Assembly (NCBI GenBank): GCA_025351485.1
Contig: JANXVU010000037.1
Coordinates: 1-36,521 of the forward strand
DNA length: 36,521 nucleotides
Reading direction: 5' to 3'
Source: Candidatus Eiseniibacteriota bacterium
GTDB lineage: Bacteria; Eisenbacteria; RBG-16-71-46; JACRLI01
Part shown: positions 7,701 to 15,448 of the stretch, one piece after another
Numbering within the stretch: position 1 is the first letter of the stretch
Layout of the letters: every line of letters begins with the position of its first letter
Position numbers and translations under genes: made by a program
The notes under the pieces: model-generated
The model's database searches: none
Seen by the model: only the letters and a program-made list of their open reading frames with translations
What the model was told of the DNA's origin: nothing

Positions 7701-8283
7701 TCGAATCGTTCAGCGCGGCCACGGCGTCGCTGATCTCTCGAAGCGCCCGCTCGCGGCGTGCGAGCCATTCCAGGTCCTCCAGATCGAGCAGGTGCTGGAT
7801 GGCCGAATGCAGCGGCCCGCAGATCTGTTCCAGGGCGTGCACTTCGTCGCCGGTCAAGCACGGCGGCTCGCGGCGCCAGAATCGCATGGCGCCCCGGTAC
7901 CGGCCTACCTGGCCCAGCGGGAAGAGCGCGGCGCAGCAATAGCCCAGTTCGCGGTGCCCGGCCTCGTCGCTGAAGCGGGGCGGGGAATGGACGAGGTCTG
8001 CGGAAAGGTACGGCTCTCCGGTCATCATCACGTGGCCCACGGTGGTGCCTTCGATGGGAATGGGCTCCGAGGCTGGGGCGCTCGGGCGGTCCTCCACCGA
8101 ACCCAGCAGCCGGTAGTGGCTTCCATCCCGGGTCAGCACCCCCATGGCGGCCCCGTGGATGGGCACGATCTCCCGGACCACGTCGGTGAACCGCTGGAGC
8201 ATGGAAGCGGCGTCGCGCGCGCCGGTGACGGCCCGCGTGGCCCGCAGCAAGAGTTCCGGAGTGACGGCGATGGGTTGGCTCAT
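4741..8283 (-). CDS. Sigma-54-dependent Fis-family transcriptional activator with about five GAF domains
   Basis: A 1180-residue cytoplasmic protein. Roughly residues 15-845 consist of about five GAF-type repeats of some 165 residues, each carrying a similar segment such as FDRAMIL, FDWAMVFELEE, FDRTTLFELEGEW or FDRSDMAAVFEMEG, and separated by coiled-coil linkers (ERDLQDLSNALT, ERDLLDITNTFS, ERTLLELANAMT). The AAA+ module follows: Walker A GESGTGKE near 889-896, the sigma-54 contact loop GAFTGA near 937-942, Walker B GGTLLLDEIGEL, and the arginine region FRADLFFRLNVFP. A Fis helix-turn-helix ends the protein (ILGLKRTTLNSKMRKL). All motifs needed for activating sigma-54 polymerase are present. 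Five GAF units suggest integration of several small-molecule or redox signals. GAGGG lies six bases before ATG 8283. Its own likely target is the downstream STAS-like gene. Confidence 0.93.
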   Translation of the reverse strand: MSQPIAVTPELLLRATRAVTGARDAASMLQRFTDVVREIVPIHGAAMGVLTRDGSHYRLLGSVEDRPSAPASEPIPIEGTTVGHVMMTGEPYLSADLVHSPPRFSDEAGHRELGYCCAALFPLGQVGRYRGAMRFWRREPPCLTGDEVHALEQICGPLHSAIQHLLDLEDLEWLARRERALREISDAVAALNDSSQVFESITASLNSIVSFDRAMILDVQGDEFHPSNLRASDHLLSTLPHPFPWRGSQLERVVRRREPMRAQASPTEPAPSGGMFEAGLQSFMAAPILIRDQVHAVLTLASRDPHIYNDQDLDLLSRAAQQLGLSIERSRTAAEVQRLVGRERDLQDLSNALTGQLDPREVFESMVMALKRLTRFDWAMVFELEEGWLAPLATNAPPEARVVLFQRRVPTETFVAEALRTGRAAVYRQGSQAEGGAAWVLAQGYGSLLVMPILLRGQTLGALGLVSRQADAFPASELELLERAVRQFGLAIQSARSFAEVQRVAQRERDLLDITNTFSQHRDPGELFSTMMAALQRLIEFDRTTLFELEGEWMHPLATTAPPAEHPGTILSLRWKDSGGRAAIETGRPMRMTAGEMPDTARKQRLVELGLKTVACVPVPGRDRVLAVIFIASRDPAGLTANDLALAARAAQQFALALENAHAHAQNLRLAERERTLLELANAMTLHRNPQEILQEILPALEKLIHFDRSDMAAVFEMEGALLHPVATNLRSLTEEDCWRPTPADVPPISEMMESGESRRMSTTTAWNPLVGRLHELGFRTMVLVPLMVHSRRVGLCWLASAREDAFLGTDVDTLSRVAQQFGLALEAARGFMQIQARERRLAQENRYLKEELSGTGAFAELVGASLGLARVRELVKKVADADSVVLIQGESGTGKELVAEALHRLSSRAGQPFIRVNCAALPEALISSELFGHVKGAFTGAVEQRLGRFEVARGGTLLLDEIGELSGEVQAKLLRVLQSGEFERVGSSVTLRTDARVIASTNRNLEKAVRDGRFRADLFFRLNVFPITIPPLRERREDIGILIYYFLQQQARKMGKNITRIDPGSEAAMLAYDWPGNVRELQSVISRAVILCEGEDLVVDLGTLPAGNHHAEAGTAPMPPLESTSTFTDAERRAIVAALRRSGGRIAGSGGAAEILGLKRTTLNSKMRKLRIGKLEYLQ

Positions 8284-8361
8284 GGTGAGCCCTCATGTTA
8301 TCACACCGCGGGCACTCCACCGATGGCGCCGGGTGGCCCCGGCTGATAGACTCGCTTCCCC
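8284..8361. promoter_or_regulatory. Divergent intergenic region; possible near-leaderless start for the ABC ATPase gene
   Basis: This 78-bp gap separates the minus-strand activator from the plus-strand ABC ATPase. TAGACT at 8347-8352 ends nine bases before ATG 8362 and would act as a -10 box. There is no Shine-Dalgarno before 8362, and a -35 match at the expected distance is weak. Confidence 0.25.
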
Positions 8362-9144
8362 ATGACCGACCGTCCGGAGTCCGCGCCCGCGGCATCGCTG
8401 CAGCAGGTGTCGTGCCTGTTCCCCACGGGCCGCGGCGTGGAGGAACTGACCTTCGAGGCGCTGCCGGGCGAGGTGCTGGGCCTGGTGGGAAACGCCGGGG
8501 CGGGCTGCACCACGGCGCTGCGGCTGCTGGCCGGTGAGCTGGAGCCCACCCGCGGGACGCTCACCCTTCTGGGAGCCACCCGCGCGGACGAGCGCCGCCA
8601 GGTGCGCCGGCGCATCGGGTTCCAAGGCTCCCGCGACGCGCACTTCGGGGCGCTCTCCGGCTTTCGCAATGCGTGCTTTTTCGGGGGCCTGCACGGGCTC
8701 GGCCGCCAGGCGCTCCTGACCCGCGTGGACGGCCTGTTCGACGAACTCGACCTGAGATCGCTGCGCGATGTTCCCGTGGCTGCCTGGGATGCGGATGCTT
8801 CCCGACGGCTTTCCATACTCGAGGCGCTGCTCCCGGAGCCGGCGCTGCTGGTCCTGGACGAGCCCTTCGAGCCGCTCGGGTTCGGCTCCCGCGACGGGGT
8901 CCGGCATGCCATGTCCGGGGCGGCTTCCCGGGGCGCGGCGGTGGTCTTTTGTGCCGGCCACTCGGACGAGGCGGCCCGATTGTGTCGCCGGGTCGCTCTG
9001 ATGCACCGCGGCCGGGTGGTGGCCCTGGGCGCTCCCGTCGAACTGATTCGAGCAAACGCGGGCGCGGGCCGGCGCGAGGGGCAGGAGCCGACCCTGGCCG
9101 AGGTCTATCTTTCCCTGACCGGCGAACCGCTGGGGGAGAACTAG
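8362..9144 (+). CDS. ABC transporter ATP-binding protein with degenerate Walker A and signature motifs
   Basis: A 260-residue ABC-type nucleotide-binding protein, closest in style to ABC-2 exporter ATPases. The usual order is seen: P-loop region (residues 43-50), Q-loop Q88, signature position about 142-150, Walker B LLVLDEP with E167, and switch histidine H200 in CAGHSDEA. Two key motifs are altered. The P-loop reads GNAGAGCT, with Cys49 (codon TGC) in place of the invariant lysine. The LSGGQ signature is replaced by WDADASRRL. Walker B and the histidine remain. The protein may bind nucleotide poorly, or act as the inactive half of a pair or as a regulatory subunit. The next gene, one base downstream, encodes a permease, so they form one transporter unit. 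Degeneration without stop codons or frameshifts suggests a maintained protein. Confidence 0.85.
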   Translation: MTDRPESAPAASLQQVSCLFPTGRGVEELTFEALPGEVLGLVGNAGAGCTTALRLLAGELEPTRGTLTLLGATRADERRQVRRRIGFQGSRDAHFGALSGFRNACFFGGLHGLGRQALLTRVDGLFDELDLRSLRDVPVAAWDADASRRLSILEALLPEPALLVLDEPFEPLGFGSRDGVRHAMSGAASRGAAVVFCAGHSDEAARLCRRVALMHRGRVVALGAPVELIRANAGAGRREGQEPTLAEVYLSLTGEPLGEN

Positions 9145-9145
9145 C

Positions 9146-9859
9146 ATGCTGGCGACCAGCGTCTGGCGCAGGGAGGCCCTGGAACTCTCGGGACGAAAGG
9201 CGCACTTCGCCCTGGAGGCCGCCGTGCCGCTGGCCCTGGCCCTGCCGCTCCTGGGCGGGCCGGCGCTGGTGCCCCAGGCGACCCTCTATACCACGCTGAT
9301 CGTGACCACCACGGTGCTTCATTCCGGCGCCCGCGCCCACTACCTGATCCGCTCCGGCCTGGCCCAGCGGATGGCCCGCACGCCGGCCTCGCCCTACAAG
9401 CTGTTCCTATCCACCGTGCTGGTGCGGGCCGTGATCGCGCTGCTCCGGCTCCTGCCGCTGCTCCTGGCGCTCGAGTGGCGCTACCAGGCGCCGCCGCATC
9501 TGTGGCTGGCGCTGCTGGCCCTGGCCGCTCCGGCCATGGTGGCGTCCGAGCTGACCGGGGGGCTTGCCGGGAGCCTGGCTCGCTCGGCGGGGGAGGTGTG
9601 GCTCTACAGCCTCGTGCTGGCATTGCCCGCGCTGTTCCTTTCGGGCGTGTTCGGGCCTGAGACCGAACCGCTTGGGATCCAGTACGTGATCGCGCAGATC
9701 CTGCCGTTCACCTTCCTGCACCGGGCGGTGCTCCAGCTGGTCCGCCCGTTTCCGGGCCCGATCCCAGGGACTTCCATCGGCCCGGCGATGTGGGCCGCGG
9801 TCGGATGGGTCGGGATTTCCCTGGCTTTCCTCAAGGGCCGGCTCGAACGCGATCGGTAA
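9146..9859 (+). CDS. ABC-2-type membrane permease subunit
   Basis: A 237-residue, strongly hydrophobic protein with about six membrane segments (for example AAVPLALALPLL, LLRLLPLLLALEW, LWLALLALAAPAMVA, VWLYSLVLALPALFLSGVF, PAMWAAVGWVGISLAF). The charged N-terminus is cytoplasmic. It starts one base after the ATPase stop, which implies translational coupling and a shared complex. ABC-2 permeases of this size export lipids, drugs or polysaccharides, but nothing here points to a substrate. No terminator follows directly; the next gene has its own leader. Confidence 0.75.
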   Translation: MLATSVWRREALELSGRKAHFALEAAVPLALALPLLGGPALVPQATLYTTLIVTTTVLHSGARAHYLIRSGLAQRMARTPASPYKLFLSTVLVRAVIALLRLLPLLLALEWRYQAPPHLWLALLALAAPAMVASELTGGLAGSLARSAGEVWLYSLVLALPALFLSGVFGPETEPLGIQYVIAQILPFTFLHRAVLQLVRPFPGPIPGTSIGPAMWAAVGWVGISLAFLKGRLERDR

Positions 9860-9892
9860 TCCAGTCTTCTTCGGGAGCGAAACACAGCGCGC

Positions 9893-9922
9893 TTGTTGAC
9901 GCGGCCTCCATTTGTTAGCTTT
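9893..9922 (+). promoter_or_regulatory. Possible promoter of the deoxyhypusine synthase-like gene
   Basis: TTGTTG (9893-9898) is separated by 17 bp from TAGCTT (9916-9921). An overlapping TTGACG gives an alternative -35 with shorter spacing. The leader to ATG 9974 would be about 45 nt with a good Shine-Dalgarno. The match is modest. Confidence 0.3.
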
Positions 9923-9973
9923 CCGCCTGTTCCTGCTCTTGGAAATCCATCGTCCCGCCGCCAAGGAGCGCGC

Positions 9974-11068
9974 ATGCCGTCGCACAAGTACCTGAGCGGG
10001 CCCCGGCTCGATCCGCATCCCATCACGCCGACCACCTCGCTGGTGGAACTGGTGGAGCACACCTTCCTGGCCTACAACGCCGCGAGGCTTCGCGAAGCCT
10101 GCGGGCTGTACGCAGAAAAGATGCTGGCGGAAGACGCCACCGTGGGGGTTTCCCTCACCGGCGCGTTGACCCCGGCGGGGATCGGCATCTCGGCCCTGAT
10201 TCCGCTGATCCGCGCGGGCATGATCGACTGGATCGTCTCCACCGGGGCCAACCTGTATCACGACGCGCACTACGGCCTGGGCCTGGCCATGCACCGCGGC
10301 AACCACACCACCAGCGACGTGGTCCTGCGGGATGAGGGCGTGGTCCGGATCTACGATATCTTCTTCGACTACGATGTGCTGCTGTCCACCGACACGTTCT
10401 TTCGCAAGATGATCGAGGCGCCCGAGTTCCAGCGCTCCATGAGCAGCGCGGAGTTCCACTGGCTCGCGGGCAAGTACCTGCGGGAGCGCGAAAAGGCCCT
10501 TGGACGCGGCGACCAGTCGCTGCTCTCCGTGTGCCACCAGTGCGACGTGCCGGTCTACACCAGTTCTCCCGGCGACAGTTCCATCGGCATGAACATTGCC
10601 GGCAAGGCGCTGTTCGGGAGCAAGCTGGTGCTGGACCCCAACGTGGACGTGAACGAGACCGCCGCGATCGTGCTGGACGCCAAGCGGAGCGGCGGCTGCA
10701 GCGGCGTGCTGCTGCTGGGCGGGGGAAGTCCGAAGAATTTCGTGCTGCAGACCGAGCCCCAGATCCAGGAAGTGCTGGGTATCGAGGAAAAAGGCCACGA
10801 CTACTTCCTGCAAATCACCGACGCCAGGCCCGACACGGGTGGCCTTTCCGGCGCGACGCCTTCCGAGGCCGTCTCGTGGGGCAAGGTGGACCCTTCCAAA
10901 TTGCCGGACGCCGTGGTTTGCTACGTGGACAGCACCATCGGCCTGCCGATCCTTGCGGCCTATGCGCTTGCAAAGCACGCGCCGCGCCCGCTTCGCAGGC
11001 TGTACGCCGAGCGGGGACGGATGATGGACCAACTCAAAAAACTGGCAACGGAAGCCGGCCGCGTCTAG
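9974..11068 (+). CDS. Deoxyhypusine synthase-like NAD-dependent aminobutyl transferase
   Basis: A 364-residue member of the deoxyhypusine synthase family. The active-site element of eukaryotic and archaeal enzymes is preserved: EAVSWGK with the lysine (K304) that forms the enzyme-imine intermediate, preceded by ARPDTGG. Further family features are the STGAN segment at 89-93, HRGNHTTSD, and the [11 protein letters not shown] glycine loop at 246-256. In archaea and eukaryotes the enzyme moves the aminobutyl group of spermidine to a lysine of IF5A. Bacterial homologues have no IF5A substrate and probably work in polyamine chemistry (homospermidine-type products or a related NAD-dependent reaction). 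ATG 9974 is chosen because AAGGAG lies six bases upstream; a longer frame from 9893 lacks support. No polyamine gene is adjacent, so the substrate is open. Confidence 0.85.
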   Translation: MPSHKYLSGPRLDPHPITPTTSLVELVEHTFLAYNAARLREACGLYAEKMLAEDATVGVSLTGALTPAGIGISALIPLIRAGMIDWIVSTGANLYHDAHYGLGLAMHRGNHTTSDVVLRDEGVVRIYDIFFDYDVLLSTDTFFRKMIEAPEFQRSMSSAEFHWLAGKYLREREKALGRGDQSLLSVCHQCDVPVYTSSPGDSSIGMNIAGKALFGSKLVLDPNVDVNETAAIVLDAKRSGGCSGVLLLGGGSPKNFVLQTEPQIQEVLGIEEKGHDYFLQITDARPDTGGLSGATPSEAVSWGKVDPSKLPDAVVCYVDSTIGLPILAAYALAKHAPRPLRRLYAERGRMMDQLKKLATEAGRV

Positions 11069-11154
11069 AATCCGGATTCGCCCGGAATCCCGACGTGGCG
11101 GCGGCGCGACATTTCTAACTTTCCATTGCGAACCAATACCCGCGGAGGCAGAAA

Positions 11155-11343
11155 ATGACGGAACAGAACACGGAATTGTTCGAAGAGCTCGAAGACTGCG
11201 CCGGAGCGGCGTCCTTCGCGGCCCCTCCGAAGGGGCCGAAAGACGACGACGAACTCGAGGACGTCGACGGCGCAGACGACGATGATGACGACGAGGATGA
11301 CGACGACGACGAGGACGAGGAGGACGGCGACGACGACGAGTAG
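11155..11343 (+). CDS. Small, extremely acidic protein of unknown function
   Basis: A 62-residue protein whose last half is nearly only Asp and Glu (about 26 of the final 33 residues), after a short normal N-terminus (MTEQNTELFEELEDCAGAA) and a PPKGPKDDDE hinge. The start has a perfect GGAGG six bases upstream and a strong terminator follows the stop, so it looks like a real, separately ended gene. The D/E codons are mixed GAC/GAT/GAG, not a pure simple repeat. Such tails mimic nucleic acids or bind basic proteins and divalent metals. No family was recognised. Confidence 0.65.
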   Translation: MTEQNTELFEELEDCAGAASFAAPPKGPKDDDELEDVDGADDDDDDEDDDDDEDEEDGDDDE

Positions 11344-11387
11344 TCCGGGAGCGCGCCGTGGCGCGGAGCCCGAATCACGATAATGAA

Positions 11388-11424
11388 ACCGGCCGGAGGG
11401 TTCGCCCCCCGGCCGGTCTTATTT
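11388..11424. terminator. Bidirectional Rho-independent terminator with UUCG tetraloop
   Basis: A 13-position stem (ACCGGCCGG-A-GGG / CCC-C-CCGGCCGGT) has one A-C mismatch and a TTCG loop. CTTATTT follows on the + strand and TTTCATTAT on the - strand. It lies between the acidic-protein gene and the convergent phosphofructokinase gene and can end both. Confidence 0.85.
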
Positions 11425-11445
11425 CGGATTGTCCCGAGTCCCCGG

Positions 11446-12579
11446 TCAGTCGCCGAATCGCACTCCGACGGCGCGGGCGGCGTGCACCAGCGCCCCCTGA
11501 GGGTCCACGTTGCGCGTCTGGCGCACCGCGTCCGAGAGCGGCACCGAAACGATGTCCACTCCGCGCAGGCTCACCATGCGCCCGAACTCGCCCGCCGCGG
11601 CGAGCTCGACCGCCTCGACCCCGAAACGAATCCCCAGGATACGGTCGAACGGGCTGGGGGAACCGCTGCGCTGGAGGTGTCCCAGCACCGTGACGCGGGT
11701 CTCGATCTGCACGTGGTGCTCGATCTGGTCGCTCAGCCAGTAGCCGATCCCGCCCAGGCGAACCGGATCGGTGGAATCCTCGATGCGCCGCTGCACGACT
11801 TCCCGTCCCCCGAGGGGCTTGGCGCCCTCGCCGACCACCACGATGCTGAATTTCTTGCCCGAGGCGATGCGGCTGCGCACGTGCTCATAGACCTTCTCCA
11901 GGCGGAAGGGGATCTCGGGAATCAAGATCAGATCGGCGCCCCCCGCCAGGCCGGCGCCCAGCGCAATCCAGCCGGCGTAGCGGCCCATGACTTCCAGCAC
12001 CATGACCCGGTGATGCGACTCCGCGGTGGTATGCAGGCTGTCGGCGGCCCCGGTGGCCACCCGCAACGCGGAGTCGAAGCCGAACGTGACGTCCGTCGCC
12101 TCCAGGTCGTTGTCGATGGTCTTGGGGATCGCCACCACTTTCAGGCCCTTCTCGGCCAGCTTATTGGCGATGCTCAGTGTGCCGTCCCCGCCGACGGCGA
12201 TCAGGGCTTCGATCCCGCGCTCCTTGAAGTTCGAGAGCACCAGGTCGGAACGGTCCTCGTAAACCTTGGCTCCGTTCACCATGGTGGCGACACGGAACGG
12301 ATCGTCGCGGTTGCTGCTTCCCAGGACCGTGCCGCCACGCGGCAGGATGCCGCGGACGTGCTGGGATCCCAGGAGCTCCATGCGATTTTGAATGGCGCCC
12401 GCAAAGCCGTCCTCGATGCCCACGACCTCCATGCCGAATTGTCCGGTGGCGGTCTTGTACACCGAGCGGATCACGGCGTTCAGCCCGGGGCAATCCCCGC
12501 CGGCGGTCACGATCCCGATCCGGCTCACGGCCGGTTTATCCGTTACGGCTGAACTCTTGGCGGATGACTGCATGGTCAT
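11446..12579 (-). CDS. pfkA: 6-phosphofructokinase, PfkA superfamily (mixed-substrate group III type signature)
   Basis: A 377-residue enzyme phosphorylating fructose 6-phosphate in glycolysis. Motifs: TAGGDCPGLNAVIR (residues 25-38), GGDGT (130-134) and PKTIDND (152-158) with catalytic Asp156, then the substrate segments GRYAGWIAL, LIPE and GHLQRSGSPSPFDR. At the two positions that separate ATP from pyrophosphate enzymes it has Gly in GGDG (Gly104 in E. coli PfkA) but Lys in PKTIDND (Gly124 in E. coli). Gly plus Lys is typical of the group III 'mixed-substrate' family, generally ATP-dependent. The donor cannot be settled from sequence. ATG 12579 is taken as start; longer open frame upstream would run across the divergent mscL gene. 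A clear Shine-Dalgarno is lacking. Confidence 0.92.
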   Translation of the reverse strand: MTMQSSAKSSAVTDKPAVSRIGIVTAGGDCPGLNAVIRSVYKTATGQFGMEVVGIEDGFAGAIQNRMELLGSQHVRGILPRGGTVLGSSNRDDPFRVATMVNGAKVYEDRSDLVLSNFKERGIEALIAVGGDGTLSIANKLAEKGLKVVAIPKTIDNDLEATDVTFGFDSALRVATGAADSLHTTAESHHRVMVLEVMGRYAGWIALGAGLAGGADLILIPEIPFRLEKVYEHVRSRIASGKKFSIVVVGEGAKPLGGREVVQRRIEDSTDPVRLGGIGYWLSDQIEHHVQIETRVTVLGHLQRSGSPSPFDRILGIRFGVEAVELAAAGEFGRMVSLRGVDIVSVPLSDAVRQTRNVDPQGALVHAARAVGVRFGD

Positions 12580-12688
12580 GGTTTCGCTGTTTCCCCAGGG
12601 TGGTTGAGTGTGTATCTTGGAATCGCCGCCGCCAGAATAGCAGGATCCGGGGCGGCATTCACCCCACTTCGCAGCCCGGGAGGGTCTC

Positions 12689-13090
12689 ATGATCAATGAC
12701 TTCAAGAAGTTCCTGCTCCAGACCAACGCGCTGGCGCTGGCCATCGGTGTGATCATTGGCGGCGCGGTTGGCAAAGTTGTGTCCTCCTTGGTCGCGGACG
12801 TGCTGATGCCGGTCATCGGACTGGCGATTCCGGGCGGGGCCTGGCGCGAAACCCAGATCGTGCTCTCGAGCAAACCCGACGGCACCGTTGCCAACGCCAT
12901 CAAGATCGGTAGTTTCCTGGGCTCCACGGTGGATTTCGTGATCATCGCTTTTGTGGTGTTCCTCGTCACGAAGTCGCTGCTGAAGCCGGCGCCGGCGGCG
13001 CCTGGCCCGGCCACCAAGGAATGCGGACAGTGCGGCGAGACCGTGCTGGCGGTGGCCAAGAAGTGCAAGTTCTGCGCGAGCGCGCTGTAG
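12689..13090 (+). CDS. mscL: Large-conductance mechanosensitive channel MscL with C-terminal zinc ribbon
   Basis: A 133-residue inner-membrane channel that opens under hypo-osmotic shock. The N-terminal amphipathic helix (MINDFKKFLLQTNALALAIG) runs into TM1 (GVIIGGAVGKVVSSLVADVLMP). A periplasmic loop and TM2 (FLGSTVDFVIIAFVVFLVTKSLLK) follow. The glycine-rich TM1 pore signature is intact. Instead of the charged cytoplasmic helical bundle, the C-terminus is a small zinc-ribbon with two CxxC pairs (C112/C115 and C126/C129), a variant known in part of the MscL family. A strong GGGAGGG lies before ATG 12689. It is divergent from pfkA with a gap of about 109 bp that must hold both promoters. Confidence 0.95.
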   Translation: MINDFKKFLLQTNALALAIGVIIGGAVGKVVSSLVADVLMPVIGLAIPGGAWRETQIVLSSKPDGTVANAIKIGSFLGSTVDFVIIAFVVFLVTKSLLKPAPAAPGPATKECGQCGETVLAVAKKCKFCASAL

Positions 13091-13135
13091 ATTCTTCTGC
13101 TGCATCGCGGCGCCGCCGTCCCCAGGAATGGAGAA

Positions 13136-13178
13136 GCCCCGGGTTGCCAGTCGGCATCCCGGGGCCTCGAGTATGGAA
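13136..13178 (-). terminator. Hairpin terminator after the small exported protein gene (minus strand)
   Basis: An 8-bp perfect stem (GCCCCGGG / CCCGGGGC, 13136-13143 and 13158-13165) with an inner GCC/GGC pairing. In minus-strand sense it is followed by TTCTCCATTCC, a modest U-tract. It can also slow transcription coming from mscL. Confidence 0.5.
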
Positions 13179-13190
13179 GCGGCGCCCTGG

Positions 13191-13508
13191 CTAATTGCGC
13201 CGGCGGCCGTTGTGCTTCAGGCGGTGGATCTTGCGGCTCTCCACGTTCTGATCGTGCGCCAGCTTGGCGTGCTCTCCCGCATCGATCTTGCCGTCGTTGG
13301 CCTTGAAGTCGCGGCGTTCCTCGCGGATTCCCCGCTGGTCCTCCCGCAGTTCGGAAGCCTCCTTGTGGGTCAGTTCTCCGCTCTTGACTCCTTCGGCAAT
13401 TCGCTCGTGCTGGCGGTGCATGCGGCGCTTGGCCGGGCCGGCGTGGGCGCTGGTGGCGGACACGGCGAATACCAGGAGCAGGGCGATCACTACGAGATTC
13501 TTCTTCAT
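13191..13508 (-). CDS. Small exported charged helical protein of unknown function
   Basis: A 105-residue protein with a clear Sec signal peptide (MKKNLVVIALLLVFAVSATSAHA). The mature part is highly charged and helical and seems to hold two related units: RQHERIAEGVKSGELTHKEA, then a DQRGIREERRDFKANDGKID segment and EHAKLAHDQNVESRKIHRLK. This layout, with a -G-L---E---L-- turn that resembles a calcium-binding or EF-hand-like loop, occurs in many small periplasmic proteins of unknown role. AAAGGA lies eight bases before ATG 13508; the longer frame from 13547 would bury the signal peptide and is not used. The gene stands alone and convergent with mscL. Its function is not known. Confidence 0.7.
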   Translation of the reverse strand: MKKNLVVIALLLVFAVSATSAHAGPAKRRMHRQHERIAEGVKSGELTHKEASELREDQRGIREERRDFKANDGKIDAGEHAKLAHDQNVESRKIHRLKHNGRRRN

Positions 13509-13754
13509 GTCTGGGATCCTTTCGCGGTGGAAGAAGCCGGACGACATCGTTGGCAGGCTAGAGCATTCGCTGTGCCATTTTCAAGCAGGCAGTCCGTCTC
13601 CCGTGCCTCCACCGCAACCTTCATGCCATGCCTCGCGCCATCCGCCAAGTTCCTTCTGGCGGCGAGACTTGCCGAATCGGGCATGCTAAAGTTAGCGCTT
13701 GCTGGCCCCTCCGTGCCGGCCCGGCTGTACCCCCAGGAACACGAGGTGTACCGA

Positions 13755-14917
<1,163 letters not shown>

Positions 14918-14921
<4 letters not shown>

Positions 14922-15448
14922 GCCGGATCATCGCGGTCTACGGAAGCGCCACCGTCACCCAGGACTCCGAGGAGGCGCGTCTGGCCTTCCACGTGGGGGT
15001 GCGGCTGGCCCAGCGCGGGGCGGTGGTGATGAACGGCGGCTACGGCGGCATCATGGAAGCCGTGAGCCGGGGCGCCCGTGAAACCGGCGGCAAGGTGGTG
15101 GGCGTCACCGTGGATGGGTTCCTCGACCGCAAGGCCAACGAGCACCTCACGGTCGAACATTCCGTGCCCGACCTCCTGGAGCGGCTGCGCGTGCTCACCG
15201 AAGAGCCCGATGGGTTCCTGGCTCTGCCAGGCGGGATCGGCACCGCGGCGGAAGTCTTCCTGGCGTGGAACCTGCTTTCCCTGGGGCTGCGCCGGCCGGC
15301 GCCGCTGGTACTGATGGGGAACGCGCTGGAAACGATCCTGGATCGGAGCAACGACAAGATGGGCATCCCGCCCGCGCAGTACGACCTGATCCACTTCGCC
15401 CACGATCCCGACGAGGCCGTGGACCTGGTGCTCGGAGGCACGCGATGA
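14918..15448 (+). CDS. LOG/TIGR00725-type Rossmann-fold protein (possible nucleotide phosphoribohydrolase)
   Basis: A 176-residue protein of the lysine-decarboxylase-like (LOG) superfamily. It has the N-terminal strand IIAVYGSA, the glycine loop NGGYGGIMEAVSRGA (39-53) and the hallmark PGGIGTAAEVFLAW (104-117), in which PGG-GT--E is the active-site signature of enzymes removing the base from nucleoside 5'-monophosphates. GTG 14918 overlaps the upstream stop (GTGA), so translation is coupled with the kynureninase-like gene. Its own stop overlaps the next start (ATGA). Why it sits between two kynurenine-pathway genes is unclear; it may act on a nucleotide or ribosylated intermediate, or simply share the transcript. 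Confidence 0.8.

Noticed and set aside
11115-11378. Poly-serine open frame on the minus strand opposite the acidic protein
   Set aside because: It is the mirror of Asp/Glu codons. The plus frame has GGAGG and a terminator.
12580-13068. N-terminal extension of the phosphofructokinase frame up to 13068
   Set aside because: It would run antisense through the whole mscL gene. The conserved PFK domain starts only about 20 residues after ATG 12579.
13128-13754. N-terminal extension of the kynureninase-like frame from 13128
   Set aside because: It crosses the small exported protein gene on the other strand and has no similarity to the enzyme. ATG 13755 fits the family length.
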